Position numbers and translations under genes: made by a program. Of a stretch of 40,166 nt of DNA, positions 1 through 8,569 are shown piece after piece. Origin of the DNA: a virus; IMG/VR virus record IMGVR_UViG_3300020394_000646, positions 1-40,166 of that record. One strand, written 5' to 3'. How positions within the stretch are numbered: position 1 is the first letter of the stretch; each line of letters opens with the position of its first letter. The notes beneath the pieces are model-generated. The model ran no database searches. It saw nothing but the letters and a program-made list of their open reading frames with translations, and was not told the DNA's origin.

Positions 1-2
1 GG

Positions 3-689
3 GCAAAGGTATGGTCACATGCTTTCCAAGGACCTGGTGGTTGGTACATAGAGAATAGTCTAACTACACTTGGTCAAAAAGATCCTGTGTCAGAGTACAA
101 CAGACTACTATGGAACAGTGGCATAGATGCAGACAAAGACCTTGCACGTAAGCAGAAGAGAAAACTTACTTACATTGCAAACATCTATGTTGTAAAAGAT
201 CCAACCAATCCTCATAACGAAGGTCAAACATTCTTATATAAATTTGGTAAGAAAATCTTTGACAAAATTACAGCAGCAATGCAACCTGAGTTCGAGGACG
301 AGGAAGCAATCGATCCATTCGATTTCTGGCAGGGTGCTAACTTCAAGTTGAAAGCAAAGAACGTAGCAGGATACAGAAACTATGATAGTTCTGAGTTCGC
401 TGCATCTTCTGCATTACTTGACGATGATGATGCACTTGAAGCACTATGGAAGAAGCAGTATTCTCTCAAAGAATTTACAAATCCATCTGAGTTCAAATCA
501 TATCAAGATTTAGAAACCAGATTGAATGCAGTTCTAAACAACAAGAGAACACCTGTAGCACCAGAAGTTGCTAATGAAGAGGAAGAGATCGTAACTGCAA
601 CACCAGAACCTGTTGTTGCATCTGCACCAGCATCAGTCAATGAAGATGATGATGCACTAAGTTACTTTCAGAAACTAGCAGAAGAGTAA
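3..689 (+). CDS. 32: ssDNA-binding protein gp32 (5' end outside window)
   Basis: Homologue of T4 gp32, which coats single-stranded DNA during replication, recombination and repair. The reading frame is open from base 3 with no start codon, so the N-terminus lies outside the window; the GTG at 87 is internal. Visible gp32 core signatures are the segment around WYIENSLTTLGQKDP, the 'KLTYIANIYVVKDPTNPHNEG' type strand (split here: KLTYIANI, then VVKDPTNPHNEG) and the KFGKKIFDKI helix. The tail is acidic (EEEE near residue 160, EDDDAL close to the end), as expected for the gp32 C-terminal domain that recruits other replication proteins. The next gene starts directly after the stop codon. The family assignment is firm from these motifs. 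Confidence 0.93.
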   Translation, partial: AKVWSHAFQGPGGWYIENSLTTLGQKDPVSEYNRLLWNSGIDADKDLARKQKRKLTYIANIYVVKDPTNPHNEGQTFLYKFGKKIFDKITAAMQPEFEDEEAIDPFDFWQGANFKLKAKNVAGYRNYDSSEFAASSALLDDDDALEALWKKQYSLKEFTNPSEFKSYQDLETRLNAVLNNKRTPVAPEVANEEEEIVTATPEPVVASAPASVNEDDDALSYFQKLAEE

Positions 690-1256
690 GTGGATATCTT
701 ATCCTTCAATGAACATGTAGGGGTCTGGGATGGTAGTCTTACCGTCCTAGACCTTTCTCTTAGGCATGTAATGGAACTACATGAAAAAGATCCTAAGTCA
801 GACGGATACTCTAACGTAGATGGTTGGCAGAAAACTGGACTCGATAAGATGCCACAGTTCAATCCTTTGAAAGAGATGATAGTAAATAATTGCTATGAAT
901 ATCTACAGTCATATGACATAGTAAGACCAAGAGGTCTGGAATGTGTCCATCTTTTTGCTAACATAAACGGTAAAGGTGCATCTAATATGATGCATCATCA
1001 TACTTATGGACAGATCAGTGGAGCATACTGGTTGAAAGCACCACCAAGATGTGGTGATCTTATTATCATGAGTCCATTTACTAATAGGTACTTGAATACA
1101 GCAGTTGTACCTAAATCAGATCATAATGCATGTGTTATAAAACCTAAAGCAAACAAAGGAGTTTATTTCAACAGCAATTTGATTCACTATGTTGATGTCA
1201 ATAGGTCAGAGAAGTCACGAGTATCTATTGCTTTCCACATACTTATTCATGCCTAA
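690..1256 (+). CDS. 2OG-Fe(II) oxygenase family protein (TIGR02466-like)
   Basis: A 188-aa protein resembling the small 2-oxoglutarate/Fe(II) oxygenases common in marine T4-like phages. A histidine cluster (H102-H104) precedes the strand SGAYWLKAP, and the distal metal histidine is likely H166 in NLIHYV, followed by the 2OG-binding arginine R177 in SRVSIAF. This gives the expected order of iron and co-substrate ligands in a double-stranded beta-helix. The GTG start immediately follows the gp32 stop, and no in-frame ATG lies near it, so GTG is chosen; the gene is probably translated by coupling to gp32. Substrate is unknown: nucleic acid, protein or small molecule are all possible. Confidence 0.72.
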   Translation: MDILSFNEHVGVWDGSLTVLDLSLRHVMELHEKDPKSDGYSNVDGWQKTGLDKMPQFNPLKEMIVNNCYEYLQSYDIVRPRGLECVHLFANINGKGASNMMHHHTYGQISGAYWLKAPPRCGDLIIMSPFTNRYLNTAVVPKSDHNACVIKPKANKGVYFNSNLIHYVDVNRSEKSRVSIAFHILIHA

Positions 1257-1335
1257 GCTGTACCAAAAACGACTTTTTGTTTCAAAAAAAGGGCAAAAAA
1301 AACTCCGACCAAAAATTGACCCTTAAGGTTTTTTC

Positions 1336-1887
1336 ATGGAAAACATTATTATCATAGAAGAGAATATTGACGTAAAACCGTTTTTAGACGAAATGGACTT
1401 AGATGACTGGGATTGGGTATCTAAGCAAAGAGGTGTAGGTGGCGATAAGAGCCCATATGGGTTTTTACCGTTAGTTTGGGCAAAAGTCGAAAAAGGCGAA
1501 GATCCGCATGATGCGATGGGACAAAGAAAAACACCATTATACGATAAGTACAAAAATGTGCATAAATTTTGGGAAAGGCATAATATAAAGGAAACAGGTA
1601 GAGCAGGATTCTTTCGGCTCAAACCAGGCGATAAAGTCCTAAGGCATATTGATAAGGGGTTATATTACCAAAACAAAGATAGATATCACTTATCGTTACA
1701 AGGAGTATACTTATATCAAGTCGGTAATCAGGAATTCTATGTTGCACCTGGCACTTTCTTTTGGTTCAACAACAAGATACCACATGGTGCTGTCAATGTA
1801 AGTGATGTTGACAGATATACTCTAGTTTGGGATGTTCCTCATAGTGAGAACAATCCTCACCATCTAGCGAGGAGACAAAATTCTTAG
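1336..1887 (+). CDS. Aspartyl/asparaginyl beta-hydroxylase-like oxygenase
   Basis: A 183-aa protein with the ligand pattern of the aspartyl/asparaginyl beta-hydroxylase family. H104-x-D106 lies in VLRHIDKG, R117-x-H119 in DRYHLSLQG, the distal histidine is H150 in KIPHGAVN, and R160 in DRYTLVWDV is the likely 2-oxoglutarate ligand. The ATG follows an AAGG ribosome-binding site with a seven-base spacer. The 79 nt upstream are A- and T-run rich, and no clear promoter could be picked. The 3' end overlaps the convergent gp53 gene by 24 nt, so no terminator fits between them. A protein hydroxylase role is inferred from the family; the target is unknown. Confidence 0.7.
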   Translation: MENIIIIEENIDVKPFLDEMDLDDWDWVSKQRGVGGDKSPYGFLPLVWAKVEKGEDPHDAMGQRKTPLYDKYKNVHKFWERHNIKETGRAGFFRLKPGDKVLRHIDKGLYYQNKDRYHLSLQGVYLYQVGNQEFYVAPGTFFWFNNKIPHGAVNVSDVDRYTLVWDVPHSENNPHHLARRQNS

Positions 1888-2520
1888 ATTAGATCCTTTT
1901 TTCAGTTTTCTATTGACATATTGACTACTATCAGTATATGTGAGTAATTCCCTCATATCTTCTTTTATAACTTCAAGATAGTTAGATCTTACTACATTGA
2001 TTGATCTTTTCTTATTATTTCTATCTTCTTCAAACTGTAAATTTGATACTGACGTGGTTCCAGTTTGAGTATACTTCTTACCATTCTCAGACCAAGAGAA
2101 GGAGTGATCTGCATCAACCCATATTCCAGACTGTTGTAAAAGAAGTCCTTTTGAGTTTCTTACTTCTTTTGACTCATAATGGTGAATTTGTGTAAGAAGT
2201 GTCGTTGAGTACTTATTATCAATATATCTTTTGAAGTCATATTGATTCATTGGCCACTCATCTCTCACATTTAGTATATTATTACTTATCAGAACTACCC
2301 AATCTAATGAAGAATCTCCATATACTCTAAATGCCACATTATCAGGTCTATCATCACCATTTATAGAAAATCTTTCAAATGCAGCTATGCTACCTATAAT
2401 TTCTTCTCTTATTTTTCCTCTTTTGAATAAATTTGTCGAATTGACAAAATCAAGAGATGATCTCCTGTTATCAGCAAAGGATGGAAGTGATACTTTCGGA
2501 AAGTTTGTAAAATAAGCCAT
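1864..2520 (-). CDS. 53: Baseplate wedge subunit gp53
   Basis: A 218-aa homologue of T4 gp53, the wedge protein that helps join wedges around the hub in the baseplate. Recognisable features are the N-terminal MAYFTNFPKV segment, the stretch RPDNVAFRVYGDSSLDWVV and the following ILNVRDEWPMNQYDF, all typical of gp53 in marine T4-like phages. Length is close to T4 gp53 (196 aa). Its start shares one base with the end of the upstream gp48-like gene, so the two are probably translationally coupled. It is the last gene of the minus-strand group and ends inside the convergent hydroxylase gene. Confidence 0.85.
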   Translation of the reverse strand: MAYFTNFPKVSLPSFADNRRSSLDFVNSTNLFKRGKIREEIIGSIAAFERFSINGDDRPDNVAFRVYGDSSLDWVVLISNNILNVRDEWPMNQYDFKRYIDNKYSTTLLTQIHHYESKEVRNSKGLLLQQSGIWVDADHSFSWSENGKKYTQTGTTSVSNLQFEEDRNNKKRSINVVRSNYLEVIKEDMRELLTYTDSSQYVNRKLKKGSNLRILSPR

Positions 2521-4307
2521 TAGAATCCAATATCCTCAATATTGATTTTATTATCCCCTTGAAGGATTCCTCCCTCACCTTCTGGTTTCATCAAGTCTGC
2601 TATACTTGCATTAGCTTTCTGTTCTTTTGTTCCACCATCTCCATTTGGATCTAAGTAATCCTCGGCAAATATTGGAGTCAACTCAGTAAATGCTAATTCC
2701 ATGGTTGATCTAACAGGGTTAGACACTGCATTACTATCTGCATAAGACTGGTAAACATTTTCAGGTGTAAAGTTTGTTGATACTTGTGTCAAAGCACATA
2801 TTTTATGTATAGGTAAACCTCTAATCCTATTAGTTCCATTGAAGTAACCTATTCTAAACACTCTAGGTGCACCAATAAAGATATTTGCGGTTCCTATACG
2901 TTGACCAGACTGCCTACCAGCATACCCAGTAGGTTGCATGCCTTGTCTGAACACTCTCATTATATGTCTAGACATTTTTGCGTCTTGCTCATCATTTGGT
3001 GCAAAATCAAATCTAAATGTGAAATTTCTCAACTTTGGACTTGAGAACAATAATTCTAGATTTGGGTTTATTGCTATTCCCAAAGAACGTGCAACAAATT
3101 GATTAGTGTCTACATTTATATTGATAGAAGATAACATCATCTTTGCAAGGAATGCTGTCATTGCTGTTCCACCACCTCTGTCATCATTATCTAAACTTTT
3201 AAATTCAGTTATGAATTTACCAATATTATCCATACCCTTGAATACGTTACCGAAACCACCATCTTCAACCTCACCAATTTTGTTTGTAGCACCTTGAAAT
3301 GCTGCCATCTCCATCGCATTTGCTTTACCACCACCCCATTCAACACCATTACTTACTCTTAGGTCATTTGGAATAGGTAATTTTATTGTATTACCATAAT
3401 CTCCAAGATTTGTAGATCTAGTTGGACCTGAACCCTTTATTACATCTATTACTGCTGGATTATCGTCACGTCTTCTTTCTTTATTAAAAGCACCTACATT
3501 GGGTGGTTTATACTTAAAAGTCTCAAATCTGATATAATCTTGACCACCAGCCCCATATGCAGCATCAGCAGGATATTTTAGAACAGGGAATAATTTGAAT
3601 ATTTCTCCTAATCCATTGTTTGTATCTAAATTTTCTACTGTTTGTTCTTCTTCTTCTCTTTCATTTATGACGGTGGTTTCCCCTTCTGAAGTTGATATTC
3701 TAACACCAATATTATCCTCACTATACTCATTAGTATCCAAGTCTTTATATTTGAATAACAGAGGAAAACTTGAGTTCCTTACATGTTCATCTGTGTTTAT
3801 TTTATCCCATAAGTCTTTTAGATCACCGTCATCATTTCTTGCGATTGCTTCATTTGCTGCTTCCCATTGATCTTTTGATAAGACGAAGTTTTGTACTCCA
3901 GAAGTTTCTGACACATACTTCAATTGTGCTAATGTTCTAGTATATAACTCACTAAAATTATCAGATTTCACTAAATTTTTACCCAATTCTGTGTCTAAAT
4001 CTATTACTTCACCACTCAAAGTTTCAATTCTTATGACTGATCCAAAATTATCTCCAGTGACATCTGTTGATAATATTGGTTTTACATATACCTCTTCTGT
4101 TCCAGCACTTCCATCAGTCTCTGTTATATCTACTTCAATTCTATGATATCCATCATCATTTACTGCATCTGTACCAATATTACCATTTATACCCATCTCA
4201 CATGAGTAGGTATTTCCTAAATCTCCTCCCGCGAGAGATCCACCTTCATATACACAATTTTGCATTGCGTAATTATTTGCTTCTTTTTGTTCTTCTGCTA
4301 ATGACAT
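2520..4307 (-). CDS. 48: Baseplate tail-tube cap protein gp48-like
   Basis: A 595-aa protein whose C-terminal half looks like the gp48/gp54 tail-tube-like fold. The stretch LNPNLELLFSSPKLRNFTF, then an AKMSRHIMRVFRQGM helix, CALTQVSTNFTPENVY and MELAFTELTPIFAEDY is the pattern of gp48. In T4, gp48 sits on the hub and nucleates the tail tube together with gp54. This protein is much longer than T4 gp48 (364 aa); the extra roughly 250 N-terminal residues are acidic and I recognise no domain in them. It lies between gp53 and the head-completion genes on the minus strand, with one-base overlaps on both sides. gp54 proper is encoded separately at 5178. Confidence 0.75.
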   Translation of the reverse strand: MSLAEEQKEANNYAMQNCVYEGGSLAGGDLGNTYSCEMGINGNIGTDAVNDDGYHRIEVDITETDGSAGTEEVYVKPILSTDVTGDNFGSVIRIETLSGEVIDLDTELGKNLVKSDNFSELYTRTLAQLKYVSETSGVQNFVLSKDQWEAANEAIARNDDGDLKDLWDKINTDEHVRNSSFPLLFKYKDLDTNEYSEDNIGVRISTSEGETTVINEREEEEQTVENLDTNNGLGEIFKLFPVLKYPADAAYGAGGQDYIRFETFKYKPPNVGAFNKERRRDDNPAVIDVIKGSGPTRSTNLGDYGNTIKLPIPNDLRVSNGVEWGGGKANAMEMAAFQGATNKIGEVEDGGFGNVFKGMDNIGKFITEFKSLDNDDRGGGTAMTAFLAKMMLSSININVDTNQFVARSLGIAINPNLELLFSSPKLRNFTFRFDFAPNDEQDAKMSRHIMRVFRQGMQPTGYAGRQSGQRIGTANIFIGAPRVFRIGYFNGTNRIRGLPIHKICALTQVSTNFTPENVYQSYADSNAVSNPVRSTMELAFTELTPIFAEDYLDPNGDGGTKEQKANASIADLMKPEGEGGILQGDNKINIEDIGF

Positions 4308-4726
4308 TACTTGTAAAAACCACCTTTTTGTACTGTCGCTGCGTCGACACCCAACTCTACAGAACCTATAACTCTACGGAATTCTTCCATACCATAGGAT
4401 AATGCTTTGTCCCAGTCACTCATACCAAGTACAATGAAAGGGGTATCCATATAAGACTTTAGGTATTTATGGTACCCACGAACCTTTGTCGGATCTCCAC
4501 CATTATCAATATAACTCAGAATTGCTCTCCTGTTAGTAGGGGGGTTGTAGTGTAAGTTTAGACCATAGAATGCACCACCAGATGCTCCAAAAATGTAGCA
4601 TAGTGGGTTTCTATCCCAATATGGGAGTGTTTTCTTATATTTTGCACCATATCTGAAGATAGAAAGGGTGCCAGGTTTAGGACTCCCACTATAAGTTGAG
4701 TCTGGAAATTCGTCGCTATATGCCAA
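4307..4726 (-). CDS. 2: Head completion / DNA end protector gp2-like protein
   Basis: A 139-aa protein with the short core LPYWDRNPL, then GGAFYGLNLHYNPP and RRAILSYI, which I associate with the DNA end protector gp2 family of T4-like phages. T4 gp2 (274 aa) binds packaged DNA ends in the head and protects them from RecBCD-type nucleases. This version is about half that length, which is usual for marine relatives as far as I know. It overlaps the downstream end of gp4 by 11 nt and touches the gp48-like gene by one base. Its place next to gp4 supports a head-completion role. The assignment rests on one motif block, so it is moderate. Confidence 0.6.
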   Translation of the reverse strand: MAYSDEFPDSTYSGSPKPGTLSIFRYGAKYKKTLPYWDRNPLCYIFGASGGAFYGLNLHYNPPTNRRAILSYIDNGGDPTKVRGYHKYLKSYMDTPFIVLGMSDWDKALSYGMEEFRRVIGSVELGVDAATVQKGGFYK

Positions 4727-5147
4727 GTTCCTTCTCCGTCATTACTTGAAATTCCCATTTACGGTCAGCACAGAAATCTTTTGCTGCCTTCCATTTTGCT
4801 TGATTTTTTGCATATTCTAGTGCTTCATACATATATTTCTTTGTTTTTTTCTTCTGAGTGGGTGGATTACATTGCTTCAATGGTTTGATTTCTATTACTT
4901 TTTCCACCACCTTACCATGTAGATTCTTGTACTTGATATAGAAGTCAGGAAAGTATCTCTTCACTTTTTTGGTAGTTGGGTCATAGTATGGTATGAAGAA
5001 CTCTTCTGATGCCCATGTGAGAATTTGAGGTTTCTCATCACAATATACCATGAACTTTCTTTCCCAAAGTGACCTATAAATGATATTTTGGGGGTTGCCC
5101 TTATACTTTTTTGAGTTTCTGGGACGAAACTTCCCCTGATATGACAT
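4716..5147 (-). CDS. 4: Head completion protein gp4 (PD-(D/E)XK/TnsA-like fold)
   Basis: A 143-aa homologue of T4 gp4 (also called gp50/65), needed for filled heads to become able to join tails. The arrangement E29 (SLWERKF), D68 (RYFPDFYI) and E86-x-K88 (KVIEIKPL) matches the acidic active-site layout of TnsA-like PD-(D/E)XK nucleases, a fold recognised for this family. All catalytic positions are intact, so nuclease activity is plausible. It is the first gene of the minus-strand group; the ATG lies about 24 nt from a minus-strand CTAAATA box. The 30-nt gap to gp54 is divergent. Confidence 0.82.
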   Translation of the reverse strand: MSYQGKFRPRNSKKYKGNPQNIIYRSLWERKFMVYCDEKPQILTWASEEFFIPYYDPTTKKVKRYFPDFYIKYKNLHGKVVEKVIEIKPLKQCNPPTQKKKTKKYMYEALEYAKNQAKWKAAKDFCADRKWEFQVMTEKELGI

Positions 5148-5170
5148 ACATAGTATACACGTTCACGCTA

Positions 5171-5177
5171 TATTTAG
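5171..5177 (-). promoter_or_regulatory. T4-type late promoter (CTAAATA) for gp4-gp2-gp48-gp53
   Basis: On the minus strand this reads CTAAATA, a close match to the T4 late promoter TATAAATA and the same variant seen at 6127, 16462 and 30953. It lies 23 nt before the gp4 ATG, in the divergent gap between gp4 and gp54. No clear Shine-Dalgarno follows. Confidence 0.55.
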
Positions 5178-6119
5178 ATGGCTAGAGTACCAAGTGTCTA
5201 TAGAAATGATAGGCACCGCATGCCAACGGAAGAATTATATAGATCAAGAGTAGCAAATGGTGGTATTGCACCAGCCTTCAATAACATATATGATGTATCA
5301 ATAAATTTTGAAAATTCTCAAAGTCTAGCAAGTTATCTTTCTCAAAGCACTTTATACGATAAACAAGCATCACCAGGTCAATTTCTATCATTATTCTGCT
5401 CAGAAGCATTATTACCTGGTTCACAGATTCAAACATCTCAGGTAGATGGGTTGAGACAAGGTGTTTCGCAGAATTATGCTACATTTAGGAGATATCCTGA
5501 TATAAACCTTACATGGTATAGTCAAAGAGACTATTATACCAATGATGTCTTCAATGCTTGGTTAGAGTTTATATCACCTACTCACTTATCCAGAGGTGGA
5601 CATGGATTCAATACCACAGACCGTATCAATGATATTCCATCATTTAGAAGGTTGCAATATCCAAGAACTTACAAATGCCCTATAGAAATTACAGCATTTA
5701 GTAAGGAGGTGCATGATAAGGGTAAGAGACTAGATAAATCTGATAATTTTGATGTTGCATTCAACAGATCTAATAGTATTACTTACTATCTTCAAAATGC
5801 TTTCCCAGTCAATATTATTGCTTCTCCATTAGCATATGGTAAGTCTGAACTCATAAAAACAACAGTCTCGTTCAAATATGAGTACTTTTATATTGACAGA
5901 ACTGCATCAAATGGTAACGGATTCCTTACAAGTGACAAATTTAAGACTAGAGATCCTATAATAGATAAAACAATAAAACAACCCGTGTCTAGTAACATTG
6001 GAACTGGTAAAGAATATGACGATTACTTCATTGAGGCAGAAGAGCATGAATGGGGTCCTGATGGTCAACCTTCTGCTTCTGAGCAACTTAGAATTTATAA
6101 TGAAGGATTAGGTTCTTAG
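5178..6119 (+). CDS. 54: Baseplate tail-tube initiator gp54
   Basis: A 313-aa protein, nearly the length of T4 gp54 (320 aa), which completes the hub and starts tail-tube polymerisation. Recognisable segments are FLSLFCSEALLPGSQIQT, the strand YPDINLTWYSQRDYYTND followed by FNAWLEFISP, and the C-terminal YEYFYIDR block, all typical of gp54 in marine T4-like phages. The ATG is kept because it lies just after the divergent promoter region and begins MARVPSVYRN; no strong ribosome-binding site is visible. Transcription is away from gp4, and gp26 follows after a short gap holding its own late promoter. Confidence 0.8.
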   Translation: MARVPSVYRNDRHRMPTEELYRSRVANGGIAPAFNNIYDVSINFENSQSLASYLSQSTLYDKQASPGQFLSLFCSEALLPGSQIQTSQVDGLRQGVSQNYATFRRYPDINLTWYSQRDYYTNDVFNAWLEFISPTHLSRGGHGFNTTDRINDIPSFRRLQYPRTYKCPIEITAFSKEVHDKGKRLDKSDNFDVAFNRSNSITYYLQNAFPVNIIASPLAYGKSELIKTTVSFKYEYFYIDRTASNGNGFLTSDKFKTRDPIIDKTIKQPVSSNIGTGKEYDDYFIEAEEHEWGPDGQPSASEQLRIYNEGLGS

Positions 6120-6126
6120 TGCTATA

Positions 6127-6133
6127 CTAAATA
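6127..6133 (+). promoter_or_regulatory. T4-type late promoter (CTAAATA) upstream of gp26
   Basis: CTAAATA lies in the 35-nt gap between gp54 and gp26, 22 nt before the gp26 ATG, the usual position for a T4-type late promoter. A weak GAAAG-type ribosome-binding site follows. It probably drives the long hub operon to about 15442. Confidence 0.6.
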
Positions 6134-6154
6134 AAACGATTGAATTGAAAGATT

Positions 6155-6880
6155 ATGCCATTACCTAAAGTTGTAGCACCCACATTTGAGTTGACGCTAC
6201 TATCTACTGGTAAACCAGTAAAATATAGACCCTTTCTTGTAAAAGAGGAAAAAGCACTACTTATCGCTCTTGAGAGTGGTAAACAAAAAGACATTATCGC
6301 CACAGTGAAAAATGTCATAAAATCTTGTGTACAGTCTAGAATCAAAGTGGATGAACTTCCAGCATTTGATTTAGAATACCTTTTTCTCAATATAAGAGGT
6401 AAATCTGTAGGTGAGACTGTAGAATTACTTGTCAACTGTAATGATGAACCAGATACACAAGTTCCACTTACTATTGGACTATCTGACATCGGATTAGATG
6501 TACCAGAAGGACATGATAAGAAAATTGATATTGGTGGTGGGATTAGTATTCTTATGAAATATCCATCTATGGATGAATTCCTAAGAACTAACTTTACAGT
6601 CACTGACAAAGCTGATGACGATGGAGTTGATGCAGCATTCGATTCTGTAGCAAAATGTGTCGACACTGTTTATACAGAAGAAGAAGCATGGACACAGGAT
6701 GATTGTACATTAAAGGAGATTGTCAATTTCATTGAGCAACTTAGCAGTTCTCAGTTCAAAAAAATTGAACAGTTCTTTGCTACTATGCCAAAATTGAAGT
6801 ATGAAGGAGAGGTCATCAATCCTAATACACAGGTTGCTACTAAAGTTGAAATTGAGGGTTTGGCAAATTTTTTCGGATAA
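6155..6880 (+). CDS. 26: Baseplate hub subunit gp26
   Basis: A 241-aa homologue of T4 gp26 (208 aa), a protein required for hub assembly. The N-terminal block ELTLLSTGKPVKYRPFLVKE followed by EKALLIALESG is characteristic of the T4 baseplate gp26 family, as is LPAFDLEYLFLNIRGKSVGE near residue 70. The rest continues with YPSMDEFLR and a C-terminal helix rich in lysine and phenylalanine (QFKKIEQFFATMPKL). Its last base is the first base of the gp51 ATG, showing coupled translation. A late promoter lies just upstream. Confidence 0.83.
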   Translation: MPLPKVVAPTFELTLLSTGKPVKYRPFLVKEEKALLIALESGKQKDIIATVKNVIKSCVQSRIKVDELPAFDLEYLFLNIRGKSVGETVELLVNCNDEPDTQVPLTIGLSDIGLDVPEGHDKKIDIGGGISILMKYPSMDEFLRTNFTVTDKADDDGVDAAFDSVAKCVDTVYTEEEAWTQDDCTLKEIVNFIEQLSSSQFKKIEQFFATMPKLKYEGEVINPNTQVATKVEIEGLANFFG

Positions 6881-7059
6881 TGCTATATCACACGTCAATA
6901 GATAATTTTCTAGAGACGAATTTTAGTTTGATTCACCACCATAAGTGGTCTTTGAGTGATATAGAGTCGATGATACCATGGGAGCGAGAGGTATATGTAA
7001 AATACCTAGCTAGTGCATTAGAAAAACAACGATTAGAAGTACAGCAAGCTAATGGCTGA
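6880..7059 (+). CDS. 51: Baseplate hub assembly catalyst gp51 (59 aa)
   Basis: A 59-aa gene whose ATG overlaps the gp26 stop by one base and whose end overlaps the next gene by 8 nt. The translation runs MLYHTSIDNFLETNF to the core WSLSDIESMIPWEREVYV and ends KQRLEVQQANG. The DIExMIPWEREVYV block is the hallmark of the short gp51-like proteins found directly after gp26 in marine T4-like phages. T4 gp51 is 249 aa and acts as a catalyst of hub assembly rather than a virion component. Gene order (26 then 51) and coupling strengthen the call. Confidence 0.75.
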   Translation: MLYHTSIDNFLETNFSLIHHHKWSLSDIESMIPWEREVYVKYLASALEKQRLEVQQANG

Positions 7060-8569
7060 TATTACAAAGTTATCATCAATGATGCCTTCTTCGGGGGAAG
7101 TAAACCAGAAGGTAAATCTTCTGCTGGATGCACAGGCACAGCAAGAGACTAATACAAATGTAGTATCAGCAAAGGTAACTTCCATGTTCTCCAATTTGGA
7201 CAGAATGGAAGAGAGTATGTCAGTTATAAGAAAGTCACTCAATAGAGATATAAGATCAAGAGAAAGATATTATAATGAAGAAGTAAAGTTACTAAAGAAA
7301 GAACTTAAGACTACAGAAAGTCTGAAGGGAAGTCTGATGAATGTAGCAGCACTTGTGGCTGGTGTTAGTTTAGCATCAGCGATGGGTAACTTTCAGCAAG
7401 GTAATTTTGGTGCTGGTGCAAGAGATCTAACTCTTGCCACAGGAGCAGCACTATCACAATATTTGCCTGAGGTTATAACAGGATCAGCGATTATAATATC
7501 ACAACTATTAGGTTTTGGTAAGAGAGGAGGAGTAAAACCACAAACTGGAATGAGAGCTGGTCTATCTCCTAGAGCTGGTGCTGGTAAATTAGGACTCTTG
7601 TTACCACTCCTTGGTTTGATGGGATTGGGAGCACTTGCTGGTAAAGGAGGAGACGGTGATGCTGATAAGGTAAGAGGAGAACTTGTAAGAAAGCAGTTAG
7701 TAACAGATCAAACCATAAACCAACCAGATGTAGACAGGTTCAAAACACAGTTAGAAAGATTTTCATTCCTGATTGACAGATTACAATCAGATAGAGTTGA
7801 TCGAGTAAGTCCTATCATACCTGGTGGTATTTCAACAAGTGCTGCTGATGGTACTAAAATAACATCTTCAGGGTTGTTCCCTAATTTGATGAAGAACAAT
7901 AGATTGATGGAGTTACAAAATCTTCTTCAAGATCAATCAGGTGGAAGTTTGGATCAAATAGGTGGAAAGACAGTTCCAGTTTCTGACATGACTCTAAGTG
8001 AAATCAATCAATTCCAAACTGATTTAGACCCAGATGCAGAATCTGGAGTCGGTTTGTTCAATATTGATGATCCATTGGGTGCTGTAGAAGAGATGTTTGA
8101 CGCAAAAGGTCTCAAGTTTGATGCTGATAAGATACTATTCACTGAACAATTGCAAAGAGAATTAGCATTATTTGAGATAAACAAGTCATTACCAGAAGGT
8201 CAAAAATTGTCTGCGACTGATTTGACACCATTTAAGAATATGGATGCGGAGAAATTAGGTGGATTCTTACAAGCAATGCCAAACATAAGACCAAATACAT
8301 CAGAAAATGAAGTATTTGATTTATCACCTCTCTTTGAAGAGATTATAAGTGAAGATGATGGAGAAGGGAGTGGTGAGGATAAAATCAGTTCTAATACATT
8401 TGTGATGCCAAATAATCAGAAAAACGTTGCGATGATAGACGGTAACGCATCATCTGCTAGTGTAACTGTATCAACAGATTATAGTTCAAATGATGGTGTT
8501 ACTATAGACAACTTCCACAACATTATTCAGTATGACTCACCAGCAATCTTCGGTGGAGTTACTGCATGA
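7052..8569 (+). CDS. Unrecognised baseplate-cluster protein with hydrophobic segments (505 aa)
   Basis: No family recognised. Residues about 50-85 are charged and likely coiled coil (RERYYNEEVKLLKKELK). They are followed by three hydrophobic, glycine/alanine-rich stretches: about 92-108 (NVAALVAGVSLASAMG), about 137-153 (EVITGSAIIISQLLGFG) and about 177-196 (LGLLLPLLGLMGLGALAGKG). The rest is acidic and mostly helical-looking, with a DxD-rich region near 440. It overlaps gp51 by 8 nt and the next gene by 4 nt, so it belongs to the hub operon. A coiled coil plus membrane-like segments between hub genes would suit a tape-measure or tail-lumen protein, a role otherwise unassigned here; this is inference. 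Confidence 0.6.
   Translation: MADITKLSSMMPSSGEVNQKVNLLLDAQAQQETNTNVVSAKVTSMFSNLDRMEESMSVIRKSLNRDIRSRERYYNEEVKLLKKELKTTESLKGSLMNVAALVAGVSLASAMGNFQQGNFGAGARDLTLATGAALSQYLPEVITGSAIIISQLLGFGKRGGVKPQTGMRAGLSPRAGAGKLGLLLPLLGLMGLGALAGKGGDGDADKVRGELVRKQLVTDQTINQPDVDRFKTQLERFSFLIDRLQSDRVDRVSPIIPGGISTSAADGTKITSSGLFPNLMKNNRLMELQNLLQDQSGGSLDQIGGKTVPVSDMTLSEINQFQTDLDPDAESGVGLFNIDDPLGAVEEMFDAKGLKFDADKILFTEQLQRELALFEINKSLPEGQKLSATDLTPFKNMDAEKLGGFLQAMPNIRPNTSENEVFDLSPLFEEIISEDDGEGSGEDKISSNTFVMPNNQKNVAMIDGNASSASVTVSTDYSSNDGVTIDNFHNIIQYDSPAIFGGVTA

Noticed and set aside
1257-1335. Possible terminator in the A/T-run-rich gap after the first oxygenase
   Set aside because: There are A and T runs and a CCTTAAGG palindrome before T6, but no GC stem with a proper loop; too weak to annotate.
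4067-4402. A 111-codon plus-strand frame inside the gp48/gp2 region
   Set aside because: The product is a His/Leu/Tyr-rich shadow sequence; the minus-strand genes are well supported.
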